Source: Eretmocerus hayati
Taxonomy: Eukaryota; Arthropoda; Insecta; Hymenoptera; Aphelinidae
Assembly: GCA_029851415.1 (NCBI GenBank)
Contig: CM056742.1
Location: forward strand, 88,898,748 to 88,962,747
Length of the DNA stretch: 64,000 bases
Direction of reading: 5' to 3'
In this document: piece by piece, positions 11,960-22,449 of the stretch
Layout: each line of letters begins with the position of its first letter
Numbering within the stretch: position 1 is the first letter of the stretch
Made by a program: the position numbers and the translations under genes
Notes under the pieces: generated by a model
What the model saw: the letters and a program-made list of their open reading frames with translations, nothing else
Told to the model about the DNA's origin: nothing
Database searches by the model: none

Positions 11960-13010
11960 GCCTGCCTTGGGTGGGGATCAGTTGTCATTCCATACACTTT
12001 CCATGACATCATTTCCACGGCTGAACACAGACGGTACAACAAAAGGTCCTACGTGGAGCGGACTATTGTGTGTCAATCTTCCTCCTCATACTTGTTGCGT
12101 AATGTACCACTTCGACACTGCGTGAGTGGAAGTGCCATCTTCACAGGGCTTTTCTGACTGCCTCCTACGGTTTCCTAGAAGATAGCATGGTACGCACGAG
12201 CGTGCAAGATGTATCACGTATACTCATAATTATTACGATCTACTTGGCCGGTGAAATCCATCTTTCACGTCGCTTTACCGAAGTATTCCATTGTACCCAG
12301 AATAGGCCTACATCTTACACCAAAATGGAAATGTGAACGCATGACCTTTCCTTGAACTAGCTGAACGATAGAAGGCTGTGAGAATCTTCCCTTGTCCGTT
12401 GTGACCTTTTTGAAAGCTTCAATGAAGAAAACCCACAGATTTGATCCCAACGATTTTGACGAATGTTTGATTTTTTTGATTCTATCTCAAACTCATTTTC
12501 ACAATGTAATGATGAATTGATCTCGTATATGAACTTCTAGTCATTATACTACTTCTTCAGGCAATTCAGGTCCAACACAGAAGGAAGCGTCTCTCACATT
12601 TAAATGTTGTGAGATTGGTCAGTCCCGTTAGTGACTGCCTATGGAATACTTGTAGTGATATGTGTAGTGATCTCTGATGCTGCTCTAATCGATTTTATAT
12701 AACATACTTTCATTGCATACTACTGTGAATCTCAGTCTTGGCTTCAATTTAATCTTGATTTATGGATCTCAGCTGCCTTGAAGGGCCACACTTACATCCA
12801 TGATGAAGACTCCATCAAGAGCTAGTGGGCATACACCAATCCCTGAATAGGTCTGATTACAGGTTCAGGGTTAATTTGATTCGCCAAAATTATTATTGAG
12901 AAAGAGTAGCACGTTTACGCTCTTACAAAAAACTGGTAAGTTCAACTTGGAAAAATTCAGGGCGAAGAAGTCAATCAACATAGAAACTAGATCCATACAT
13001 TCATCTGGAT
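11960..13010. other. No feature recognised
   Basis: Stop-rich sequence without clear repeats. A short frame on the minus strand around 12265-12450 has no recognisable domain. Confidence 0.4.
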
Positions 13011-13019
13011 GTACTTTGA

Positions 13020-14520
13020 GGATCATACCGGCAGAGAGGCGATGCGCATGTCCACTTGAGGGATAATCGGGAGTTTCCTGTAGTTCTCGTCGATGCGATC
13101 AACAATCCCTGTACCGCATGGACCAGAGGAGTACTATTCACGAGACCCGGTCCTGTACGGTAATTCCCCCTTTTACTGTTCCATTCTGCTCTCTGGGCCA
13201 TATTGGAGTCAGAAGATCATCCCAGCTCCTTCGGAGAAGCCGAATCACATCTTCCATTCAGTACCAATCGAGACTATCCCGTCGTTCTAGTAGTCGCGAC
13301 AATATTTCCCTCTATCGCAATTGCATGAGGAGGCCAATTTACGGGATACGGTCTCGTAATGCAATTCACCTTCTTACTGTTTGATTCGGCTCTTCGAACG
13401 ATCTCGACCTGGGAAGTCATTTAAAATCTTCCGGGCAAGCCGATGAGATACCAGAATTTTGGAACCAACGAGTTAGTCTCATGAATCTCTGTGTTGCAAA
13501 CACATATCACTGAAAACTGTATCATCAGGGAGCGTTAGTTCTCTACAGCGCATTTTCTTCGCAATCCACCCTTTCACTATTCCATGCTGCCTTTCCGGTA
13601 GAATTCGTGTTAAAGAATCATACCGGATCCTCCAACTGAGGCGATGCGCATGTCTACTTCTGGGACTCTCCTGGGAGTCTCCTGTAGTTCTCGTCGATGC
13701 GATGAACAACCTCAGTACCACATGGACCAGAGGATCACTATCTACAAGAGTCGAACCTGTACGGTAATTTGCCCTTTGAATGTTTCATTCTGCTCCCTGA
13801 GCTATATTGGATTCAGAGGATCACTCAAGCTCCTTTAAAGAAGCCGATGCACATATCCGGCTCAGGAACAATCAAGGTTTTCCCGTCGTTCTAGTAGTCG
13901 CGACATTATTTCCCCCTACTGCAACTGTATGAGGTGACCGATCTACGGGATTCAGTCTTGAACTGGAATTCACCCACTTACTGTTCTATTTCTCTCTTCG
14001 ACGATCTCGACCTGGAGAACCATCCAAAACCTTCCGAGCAAGCCGATGAGATACCAGAATTTCAGAACCATCGATTCAATTTCATGAATCTCAATTCTGC
14101 AAGTATATATCACTGGAAACTGAACTACCAGGAAGCATGAGTTCTCTACAGCGATTTTCCTCCGCAATCCGCCCTTTCACTATTCCATGCTGGTCTTCTC
14201 ATGAAATTGATGACGAGAAATGATACCGGATCCTTTGGATTAGGCGAAGCGCATGTCCCTTTGGGGGACAATCGGGACTCTCCTGTAGTTCTCGTCAATG
14301 CGATCAACAATCCCTGTACCGCATGGACCAGAGGAGCACGATCTACGAGACTCGAACCTGTACGGTAATTTGCCCTTTGAATGTTCCACCCTGCTTCCTG
14401 AACTATACGGGATTCAGAGAACCACTCAAGGTCCTTCCAAAGAGCCGATGCACATGTCGTCCCCAGGAACGATCGAGGATATCCCGTCAGTCTAGTAGTA
14501 GCAACGATTTTTCCTTCCAC
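13020..14520. repeat. ~605-bp tandem repeat, about 2.5 copies
   Basis: The marker CTGTAGTTCTCGTCGATGCG occurs near 13078 and 13680 and, slightly diverged, near 14282. The blocks CATGGACCAGAGGA and TACGGTAATT keep the same spacing. Spacing between copies is 600-606 bp. Within each unit a second, weaker half-repeat is visible (GGAGGCC or GAGGTGACC ACGGGAT near 13330 and 13930). Short open frames recur in each unit but drift in frame and show no domain. Confidence 0.8.
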
Positions 14521-14599
14521 CATAATTGAATCGAGCCATGCAAGAAGGGACCCCCGTGCAAATGACAAATAGGTAACTGACATAATTTCGGGAAATGTC

Positions 14600-15005
14600 C
14601 TATTTTGAGAGTTCGCGGCAAAATAGATTTAGGAAAAAAATATTGGAAATTTCTACGACGCCTCTATGGTTTTCAAATCATCATTGAAGTTCTGACAATT
14701 CGAATTGACGCCATCCAATATGGCGGTGTCTGCACATGTGCTGCTAAATTCCCCGAATGTTGTGATGTCATTTTTCATCGGAAATTCTCATCTCAATCAC
14801 AATCGAGAGCTCATTTTACTCAAATATTAGAAGTTCGCGATGAGAAAACGCAGGTTTGCCTCAGAATCATCGTGGAAAACATTCTGGAGTCACGTGACTC
14901 ATGTGCAGTCACCACCATATTGAATAACGCCAATTCAAAACCTGAAAAACTTCAGACTCAAATTTGAGTCACTCTGACAACAGAAAATTCCCGAACTTCT
15001 ACATA
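14600..15005. repeat. Imperfect ~400-bp palindrome
   Basis: CCAATATGGCGGTGTCTGCA (14718) pairs with TGCAGTCACCACCATATTGA (14906), and flanking blocks such as GAAGTTC and CAATTCGAATTG also pair. The centre is near 14815. A 120-codon open frame crosses it but has no recognisable domain and is interpreted as accidental. Confidence 0.5.
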
Positions 15006-15229
15006 TCGTGTCTATTTCAACGTAAACTTCCATAATATGAGCATTTTTTAATAATTTTTTTTGTCATGTCAGTTCTCTATTGTTGGGCAAAAAAAGAAAA
15101 CTGTGTTGCATTCCTACCATTCACAATTTGCCAACGCCAATGAACATACACATACTTCTGATCAGTATGTTCTATAATCTCCCCCATTTTTCGACCATAG
15201 GGGTTCTGCAGAGTTGTTTTTCCATAAAG

Positions 15230-15270
15230 AATCGAGTGGGCTGCTCAAGCCCACTCGATTTTTTTTTTAT
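15230..15270 (+). other. Perfect 13-bp stem-loop followed by a T-run
   Basis: AATCGAGTGGGCT (15230-15242) and its exact inverse (15248-15260) are separated by five bases and followed by about ten T residues. In bacteria this would be called a terminator. In a eukaryotic repeat context it may be a pol III terminator-like end, a processed hairpin or chance. No transcript unit upstream is apparent. Confidence 0.5.
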
Positions 15271-15931
15271 TAAAAAAGGGGCTCACCCTTTTGGCATGGA
15301 TTCTTTCAAAAAGCCATTATTTCATATCAAAACACTACGAAACTTGAAAATATTTGATTTAAACAATATCTTGATGATCATCATCGATTGATAGCTGGAT
15401 TTGAGGACCTTTTTGCTCGGATTGACTGAAAATACTTCAGATGTAGATAACGAGTTCATAAGAACAAACAGAACCATCATAATTATCTAAATACATAACG
15501 ATAACATTCATGATATTCATAAATTTCTCGATGTATTCGTTCTGGCTATTGGAGAAAGGCTCGCCACACGGTTTCGATCTTTTCCTGTCATTCCGTGCCC
15601 AAGATGAAGGATAGCTACGATTTTTCGGTTTTTCGCCATCGTTATTACTGTCACAATCCATATTCTAGCTTTCATACACTATAAGACAGACAAAATGAAC
15701 GTCTGCAGAGCTATCCCATGACACACTAGAAACGACAGCACTTGTCGATCATTACAAAATTTGAGTTGAGTCTAAAGCGGAGAGTATATACCTATACATC
15801 ATTCGAAGCGTCGCAAGATGTTAACATCCAGCTCGACGACTGACTGGCGCCAAAAATCACAGTGATCAGTTGTGTGAGTGATAGATGTGATGATACAGTG
15901 CAACAGTATTAGTTTTTGCAGGTTCGTATCA

Positions 15932-15984
15932 ATCCATGCAGAAAGGGCCCCATATTTTGTACTTGGGTCCCTTTTTGCATGGAT
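15932..15984. repeat. 53-nt hairpin
   Basis: ATCCATGCAGAAAGGGCCC pairs with GGGTCCCTTTTTGCATGGAT with few mismatches around a ~15-nt loop. The size is compatible with a small-RNA hairpin, but it more likely marks the end of a palindromic transposon. Confidence 0.5.
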
Positions 15985-16083
15985 AGGGTGTCAGGGATTG
16001 GTCATACCGGGAAGATTTCACATGAAGGTGATAGAAGAATGTTCAAAGAGTGCGGATATCACCTTGATTCATAATCAAATACT

Positions 16084-16186
16084 GGGCGTAAAACCTATTA
16101 TTCGCATCCTCGTGATGATTCCGACCCTCGCCTGTGGCTCGGGCCGGAAACCCATCACTCGGACGCGAATAAAACGTTTTACACCC
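16084..16186. repeat. ~100-bp hairpin with GGCGTAAAAC/GTTTTACACC ends
   Basis: GGGCGTAAAAC (16084) pairs with GTTTTACACCC (16176-16186). The interior ATTCGCATCCTCGTGATG pairs with CATCACTCGGACGCGAAT, leaving a small GC-rich loop. Function unknown; it looks like a MITE or a small-RNA precursor-like fold. Confidence 0.55.
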
Positions 16187-16199
16187 TTGTATCGAAATG

Positions 16200-16495
16200 T
16201 ACTATTTTGCAACTGTGTGCGCGAAGTTGTAAAAAAATGAGACTTCTCTTCATTATTTACAGTGCGAGAAGTAATGCGTGAATGACTTCTCGCACAGTTT
16301 TACATTTACGCACTGGTGGAGTGTGCGTGAATGTCACTATCGCTCTAATGCATTCTCATTCACGCACAGTTCCAAAATATGACGTCACGTCATCCCTCTG
16401 AATTTGGCCTTCCTTGAAAACTTTGTTTCCAAGATAATCTTGCTCGGACAGTGGTGCATTTAATTACAACTTCGCGCACAGTTGCAAAAAATAGT
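16200..16495. mobile_element. ~296-bp MITE-like element, CTATTTTGCAACTGTG ends
   Basis: ACTATTTTGCAACTGTGTGC at 16201 is matched by the inverse at 16464-16495 (TTACAACTTCGCGCACAGTT and beyond), giving ~32-bp terminal inverted repeats. The interior holds further inverted words (ACTTCTCGCAC, GTGCGTGAATG). No target duplication was confirmed. Confidence 0.55.
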
Positions 16496-17426
16496 ATACG
16501 CAAGACGTGCGAGAAGTTTCCGCACTTGTTGCGTAATATACTTTATGTGTATTGATGAAATATCAGTCCCTTGCTGCTTGGGATAAAATGACTCTTCAAT
16601 TTATTTGAATTGAATTGAATTTTAGAATTCTGAATATACTTTAAAATTTGCTACCACGATCCAATCCTGACTTTACTTGGATTGCTGAAACTTTCGTGCA
16701 CCTGAGCCCTGTTGGTAGCGCTGCCGGTCACCTTGGTGATGGTTTTTCTTAGAAGAAAAGACTGGATGAAAATTCTGTGTATTGACTGCTTATATGAAGA
16801 AAGGAAGCTTTAACGAAGCCTTTACTTTGGCTCGTCAGATATATATTTTACTCACAGAATTTACAGCCTGGCTCGTGTTCAGCTTTGGGTGGCGGGCCAG
16901 GCGCATTCCCACCCTCGCGAGTTGATACCCATTATTTTGCCCAGACTCCACTATCCAGCGTGGACGCGCGTAAGTCTGGGCTGCGGCACTTATCTCATTC
17001 ACATACACTTTATTTGGCACGATTTTCACTCTACTTACATTTCGATTTAATTATTCAATTCTTGAAAAATTGATCAAGTGGAGGTGCTCGTGAACACGCG
17101 AGGACCTGGTGCGGCAAAATTGCTCCTGGGGATCATCCTTTTATTACGTGAGGCCTTTTTTGGGCTCCCGCGGGACCCCATTACCCTAAAGTAAGGCACT
17201 GTAAGATTTCAGGCACATCTTTACCCCACCCCCCTCCTCTTTTCTTACGTAAGTTTTCGCCCATCCAAAAATCCCATAAAAAGGCCGGGCCCGTGTCACT
17301 TATGTTTATTGTTTCCATATCACAGTAGCTTACTATGTATGAATTATGATTCTATTAGTCTATCTGAATACTGATCTCAACTAAAACGAATTTCGGGATT
17401 TCCGCAACCCACGACCGAATGATATC

Positions 17427-18032
17427 TCAACATTCCTCCCAAGGACTCTTGATCCAGTCCTCCAGAGATTCAATGTTTATGAACGACTGGTCCTCTGCTG
17501 TACTAGCAGAGTCCGGTTCTGGACCCGGTACAACTTGTTGGTCCACGTCCTCGACTGGAACCCACTCGACATCTTCGGCACCGGTACTTTTCTTTTGGAT
17601 GCGACACAATAGCTCATTATTTCTGCGTGCTTCAATTCTGATCGGTTTCCTGGTTTGTGTTTTCATCTGAGCTGGTGCCTTCTGATATTCCAGAGATTTT
17701 CTATGAGACTCTTGAGATTGTTCTGTAGCAAAGCATAGGCCGCATGTAAAACACACTCTTCTATCCATCTCACTACGAACAGTTGGGCAGGATATGGCAT
17801 ATGGTATATCCGTAGCATATTGGATTTTTCTGCGAATCATATCATCCAAAGCGAGCCTTTGGAATAAACGCAAGAATGTAGAATCTGGGCTTGAATCGTC
17901 TAACGAAGCAACCTTTAACCTCCCGTTACTTTGTTTGACTTTCATTGGAGCGGGAAAAAATCCTCTGGGTAGTATGGAGTGCAAGTCACTCCGAAATGCG
18001 CCACAGCATTCAATGCTCTTACATTTCACGAT
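17427..18032 (-). pseudogene. DDE-like transposase, C-terminal exon
   Basis: After a splice acceptor TTCCACAG/ATC (18033/18032) the frame reads IVKCKSIECCGAFRSDLHSI and LPRGFFPAPMKV, which match the C-terminal domain of the same family. These are followed by a CFTCGLCFATEQSQESH Cys/His cluster that could bind zinc, and an acidic tail ending at 17427. The exon is 201 codons plus stop. It starts in phase 0, whereas the preceding donor is phase 2, so the two exons cannot be joined in frame. With only a 94-bp intron between them, the exon(s) that should lie there have been lost. Confidence 0.65.
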
Positions 18033-18126
18033 CTGTGGAATTAATTGAAGAATTTGTATTTGTGGCACCAACAGGATGTGGGTTCATCCATATTGAACCA
18101 AGAATCAGAGAGGGACGAATTTTTAC

Positions 18127-18641
18127 CTGGGGTTTTCATCTGGTCCACCGTCAGTGTTGATGATGATTATGGGTTTGATTTCCTCTTGGAATTTCATAAT
18201 GTCATCAAATTAATCGATTTCAAGCAAGTGCATAAAATCAGTAGCGTGACTAAATGCAGTCGAGGAATCATGTTTTTCACTTCTGATAGCAATGTATGTA
18301 GGTCCCAAATATGTCATTGCTTCTGGATTTCCCAAACCCTTAGGTCTGATCTTTATGCCAGTAACGACGGATGATATCAATTTGTGTCTTTGCGCTTCCA
18401 CAAAATCGTGGTCAGGTAATTTGACACGGTGCTCTGTGTGCATTAATATTGGGGATCGTTTTTTAGCAGCGGTAATGCCCAGAGCCACTCGGGCCTTATC
18501 ATCTTGCGAGATATGAGCCACTTGCTGAGGTCCCAGTGCGGAAGCAAGAGCTTCGAGATATCTGAGAGGAGTGATGCAAAAGCGCGTATCGGGATGAGAC
18601 TTATGCTCATCATTGAGTGCTCTACAGAGTCTCACATGCAT
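18127..18641 (-). pseudogene. DDE-like transposase, catalytic core part
   Basis: Continuing in the shifted frame, the core carries family signatures in order: SQDDKARVALGITAA, then LPDHDFVEAQRHKLISSV, then GPTYIAIRSEKHDSSTAF, then TDGGPDENP. The first Asp pair (SQDD) and the Asp of TDGGPDE are plausible first and second acidic residues of an RNase H-like DDE fold; that reading is my inference. An in-frame TAA at 18210-18212 interrupts it after LLEID. The coding sequence then runs to CCCCAG/GTAAAA, a good splice donor at 18127/18126 (phase 2). The segment of the family that normally carries the third acidic residue is absent. Confidence 0.65.
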
Positions 18642-19482
18642 TGATATGTTTCTTTCCTTCGATTGTGTTCGACTTACGGGGCAAGAGCCTTAAGTACACC
18701 GCATTCCTAGATACATTGATCCCCAATCGAGTGTTAAGCATATCTCGCAGATCGTCCAAAGTCCTAGCAGCTCTAAACTCATTAGTGTGGCGCCGACCGT
18801 GCGCTGCCGCTCCAAATGAAGCTATTTCAATTATAGTATCGTGAAGGTCTGGATGAATTGTATCTAGAGAAGGACGACCAGCTCGTCGTTGCACGAGATC
18901 ACCGGTATTATTAGAGTCACTACATAGCTGCGAGTCCTGTATCATTTTTCGTTTCTTTCTGAGATTTTGTTGGTAGGCCGCATTCTTTTGCGTTGATTCC
19001 AAGGAGCGTTTTGCCAAGTTTAGATTCTTCTGAGTTCCATCAATATCAGCCTCACTGGTATCACCCCCTGAATTCGTTTTACGAGCCAACAACTGAGCAC
19101 TCAACCTAGTCTCAAAAAAATGTACATTCTTCCGCAATCTATCCTGAGCAGGCTTAGGGTACGATCTCTCAACTTTTTTGGGCAAATAGGTATCGGTAAT
19201 ATCAGAGGTATCTTTATCAATTTCGGACTCAGAGCGCAAAGTATTCATAGAATCACCAGAAGAATTATTAGATGCCTCTAGATTATCAGATAATTCCACC
19301 CGTAGATCATCACCAGGAGAAAGAGGAGCACCATCAATTTCTCTCGAATTTCCAGGTATTTTATGATCAGATTGTTTTTTCAACTTGTCTCCAGCCTGAA
19401 ATTGAATACAAAGCTTATGAGGCACCATTGGTGATTTCTTAATATTGAGCAGATTGATCGTTGGAACCCGACTGTTGAGCAT
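18622..19482 (-). pseudogene. DDE-like transposase, N-terminal part
   Basis: This open frame of 286 codons begins with a charged, low-complexity region (residues ~1-190, rich in S, D, E and K). It ends in a conserved block of the family: GRPSLDTIHPDLHDTIIEIA, then a helix-rich stretch with RTLDDLRDMLN and SRNAVYLRLLPRKSNTIEGK, likely a helix-turn-helix DNA-binding segment. The protein family is one I recognise as an uncharacterised, multicopy family in arthropods and cnidarians, but I have no name for it. The frame ends at a stop directly after the EGKKH block, while homologous sequence continues at once in another frame (18641 downwards). A one-base frameshift therefore breaks the gene here. 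The true start is probably in an upstream exon rather than at this methionine. Confidence 0.6.
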
Positions 19483-19831
19483 ACGAAAACTGAGAATAAC
19501 CCATCAGCACATTCTGCACTGAGAGAAGCCGATTCTGCAATGATGCATGATTCCCAATCGAAGTGATGAAATGTGATCATCGAAATGAGCTACTAAAATC
19601 TAAATGGAGTTCAACTGTTTCATCCGAGATATAATGAGCCCTGCGAATATAACTTACAATAACCCGAAACACATAGTCTGTTCTGACTCATACTTCAATG
19701 TGAGCCCAAGATGAGCTTAAAATCTCCCATTGAGAGATTTAGTGGTCTTTAAATGACCTCGTCGATAGTGAGATGGATGGATTTCCGAAAATAGATGGCT
19801 ACAAAGATCATTGACGTGTCTTACCTTTTGG

Positions 19832-20136
19832 AACGAGTCTAACAATCTCATCTGTCCAGTCTTCTTCGGCAAGGCATACTCAATGTTGTAATCGGAAATG
19901 CACTGCTCTATATATTTCTCACGAACTTTATCATCTTCATCAAAATGTTTTTTGGCACCATTCCATACGAGATTCAATTCTACTTGAACATTTTTCCCGA
20001 AAGTATCATCTCTCCGAGAAAACGCTCTTGTGAATATTTTCGAGAATTGAGTGTATAGTTTTTTGAAGTTAGGCTTATTGACACTTTTGTCCGACTTTGT
20101 GGGAATTTTAGCAACGTAAAGATGAGTAAACACTGC
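19832..20136 (-). CDS. Candidate upstream exon of the DDE-like gene
   Basis: A 102-codon stretch is framed by a good acceptor (TTTTTGTGCAG, 20137) and a good donor (CAAAAG/GTAAGA, 19832/19831). It encodes a basic, helix-rich peptide including TFGKNVQVELNLVWNGAKKH and ending LLDSFQK. It lies inside the transposon upstream of the recognisable transposase and in the same direction, so I interpret it as an N-terminal exon. I do not recognise the domain. A methionine-started frame at 20574-20401 (MSNFICADYQPACASII and on), about 130 bp inside the right TIR, could be the first exon. Confidence 0.4.
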
Positions 20137-20711
20137 ACAAAAAGTCACTGCCACTGAAATCACGAAGACTTTTGATAATAGACACTCAAATACACCGATT
20201 GACGAGATGCAACATTCATACGATTCGATGACGTGATTTTGAACACAACAAGCCAGAACAATCGGTCGTCTCATTAGTTCGTCTTGGAGTCACGCGTTCA
20301 ACTGAGCTCGTGTCCACGATTACCCATCGGCGATGACACCGTACATATCGAGAACAAAAGGCATAAGTTAGAGGCTCGTACTCGTTCAGCTTGGTGAAAT
20401 TCAATCAGTATCGTTGCGCCGCGCCGCCTTTGTCGTGTGTTTCCATTCCAGAGCAAGAAGAATAGAGCGATAAACTTTGCGTTCAGGCTCTGGTTTCGCG
20501 GCTTCTTTTACGCTCTCATCAGCTATGATGCTTGCGCAGGCTGGTTGATAGTCGGCACAAATAAAATTTGACATTTTAATCAATCTTACGTAAGATGATG
20601 CTCAGCCCCCATCTACCCATCGGATCCGAAGTAAGATTTGGGTAAGAATCCCCTCGGCTCCCCCCCCCCCCACCCTCGCGGCCCTTACGTAATAGAAGGA
20701 TGATCCCCTGG

Positions 20712-21810
20712 CAGCTTGGCTGCTATACGGCAGAATATGAAGTCCTCCGGACCCCCAAGTGTGGCTCGGCTGGATGGCAAACTGGGGCTCAGCGATGGCC
20801 TTGAGAGGGACTTGTAGTTCCTCGGAAACCAGAAGAATAAGTGCTTGTCACACCCGGCCCTCGCTGCCGCGATACCTCAGTGTTCAACGAGCATCCCCAC
20901 TTGACCCATATATTTCGGCGGCACGAGAACTTAGCGGCTTGTCATAAACGCAGCACACATGTCAATAATTGGTATTGATCTATGCGTGACTCTAACTCAA
21001 TGAAGATTTGTGCCTGCGTGTGAAATACATCAATGTGTGCGGGAAAAGCTCCAAAAAAGGGGCATCGATATGCTATAACGATTCTCTTCGTTGCAACGAG
21101 AAAACCCATGCGTGCGATAAGCAAAATAAAACTATGGAAAGCAGCTTATTCAAACTAACGATTAGTTACACTGATGCTTTATGAGATTAGTAATACATGA
21201 GGTGTGGCTCTACTTACATGGTTGATCTGCACCAACGTTCTGGAGAGGGAGTAACTTTTCTTATGTGTGAAAATTTTAATTTCTAGCGGGATTCCATACC
21301 TTACAAAAGGTCCATGAGGTAATAAAATCTTTTGGCGGGTTGGGTACACTTACCTTATACACTGAACCGAAACCAGCTGCAATGCCCAGGCTTCATTCAT
21401 GTTCAGAAATCCTTCGGAAAAAGTTATGGTTTGTAATTCTGGCACTAAATTGAGTGTCCCTCGAGGAGCGCTATGAGATATAAGGAACGGCGAAGGCACA
21501 AAATCAATAGCAAATCTTTGCATCCACGGCCATGAAATTTTGCATGAGGAGAGGAGATAGGAAGCTCATCTAGGAAGTAGTTGACTCTCCCGCTGCACAC
21601 GAAGAAAAATGAAGTGATATCAGGTAGTGAGTAAGAATCTCACTCCTCATCAGTTTTGCTTCGTCATTTTTTCTAAAATATCGATAAAACCCAATCTAGC
21701 ATGCAAGAAATGATAGCGCATCGCGCGTGACAAGAGATTCAAGTACACTCTGAGCTTGTCCTAAGGGAGAGTGCCGAATATACTCATTCTGGTCACTCAG
21801 CTGACACATT
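20712..21810. other. No feature recognised
   Basis: Unassigned sequence between the transposon and the tRNA-like unit, with no repeat or domain that I can support. Confidence 0.4.
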
Positions 21811-21880
21811 TCAGATAGCGCAGTTGGCTAAGTGTTGTGGTTACAGTTCAGTGATCCAGGTTCGAATCCCCGCGAGTCCA
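21811..21880 (+). ncRNA. tRNA-like pol III unit (degenerate tRNA or SINE head)
   Basis: TAGCGCAGTTGG (21816-21827) is a perfect A box and GGTTCGAATCC (21859-21869) a perfect B box, at the spacing expected inside a tRNA. The acceptor 3' strand CGAGTCC has no complementary 5' partner (the sequence there is TTTCAGA), and the T-stem and anticodon stem are mispaired. It is therefore not a functional tRNA. The likeliest readings are a tRNA-derived SINE head or a tRNA pseudogene. No A-rich tail or duplication was found to settle it. Confidence 0.6.
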
Positions 21881-22094
21881 AAATTTTGTTTCCACAATAA
21901 CGTTCTTTCTCGATTTAGCTACGACTGTTGATCCAACTAAATGCAAAAACATTGCCCCAAGAGTGGTGAAAATGGAGAAAATGAAATGAAGTTTTTTAAG
22001 AACTACCTGAGGAGAATCACATGTAGATTCGGCCTGATGAATCAAGTGACATATCAACTGATTGATTAAATGACATATCAATTGATATATTCAC

Positions 22095-22300
22095 TCGATA
22101 TTTTTTGGCAGGGCTCTGGAAACATTTTTATAACATCGTGGGAACACTTCATGAGTACTCGGAAGACATTCTGATAGCATCTTGGGAACACTTTTGAAGC
22201 ATCTGCGGAACATTCTAGAGTAGCACTTTAGGAACTCTTGAGGAGTACTTGGAGGACATTTTGAGAGTATATGAGGAACAGTGTAATCAATGAAAGCGTA
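22095..22300. repeat. Degenerate GGAACA(C/T)TT repeat
   Basis: Words such as GGGAACACTT, GCGGAACATTCT, TAGGAACTCTTGAGGAGTAC and GGAGGACATTTTGAGAG follow each other at about 30-bp intervals. Similar words recur to 22450. No coding potential. Confidence 0.5.
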
Positions 22301-22449
22301 TTGTCTGAGCTGGGGCGTTCATCACAGGTTTTCAAGGGTTATTGAAGAACTTCGTCAGTATTTTCTTCACCCAGAATTTCGGTAACACTTCAGGAATTCT
22401 AAAAGAGCTAGTGGAGAATAATTTAGTACTCCTCAAGAATACTTTGGAA

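Larger units (their letters stand above)
14533..15984. mobile_element. Possible element bounded by CCATGCAAGAAGGGACCC inverted ends
   Basis: CCATGCAAGAAGGGACCC at about 14535 is matched in inverse orientation by GGGTCCCTTTTTGCATGG at 15965-15982. A direct copy of the left-type end lies at 15934-15950, so the right end forms a hairpin. The interior contains another imperfect palindrome (14600-15005). I cannot verify a target duplication, so this boundary call is tentative. Confidence 0.35.
17130..20706 (-). mobile_element. 3.6-kb DNA transposon of unassigned superfamily, DDE-like gene inside
   Basis: The left end GGATCATCCTTTTATTACGT (17130) is matched by the inverted right end ACGTAATAGAAGGATGATCC (to 20706). 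The inverted repeat continues inward to about 24-26 bp with two mismatches. Both ends adjoin CCTGG (17125-17129 and 20707-20711), a candidate 5-bp target duplication. Because CCTGG is nearly palindromic, two of these bases could instead belong to the TIR. The only recognisable gene inside is a decayed DDE-like protein on the minus strand, spanning most of the element. The combination of inverted ends, duplication and internal gene supports a once-autonomous transposon. I cannot assign a named superfamily. Confidence 0.72.

Noticed and set aside
14605..14967. 120-codon open frame as a gene
   Set aside because: It spans an imperfect palindrome and has no domain, splice or promoter support.
15230..15270. 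Rho-independent terminator of a bacterial contaminant
   Set aside because: No bacterial genes nearby; the surroundings are eukaryotic repeats.
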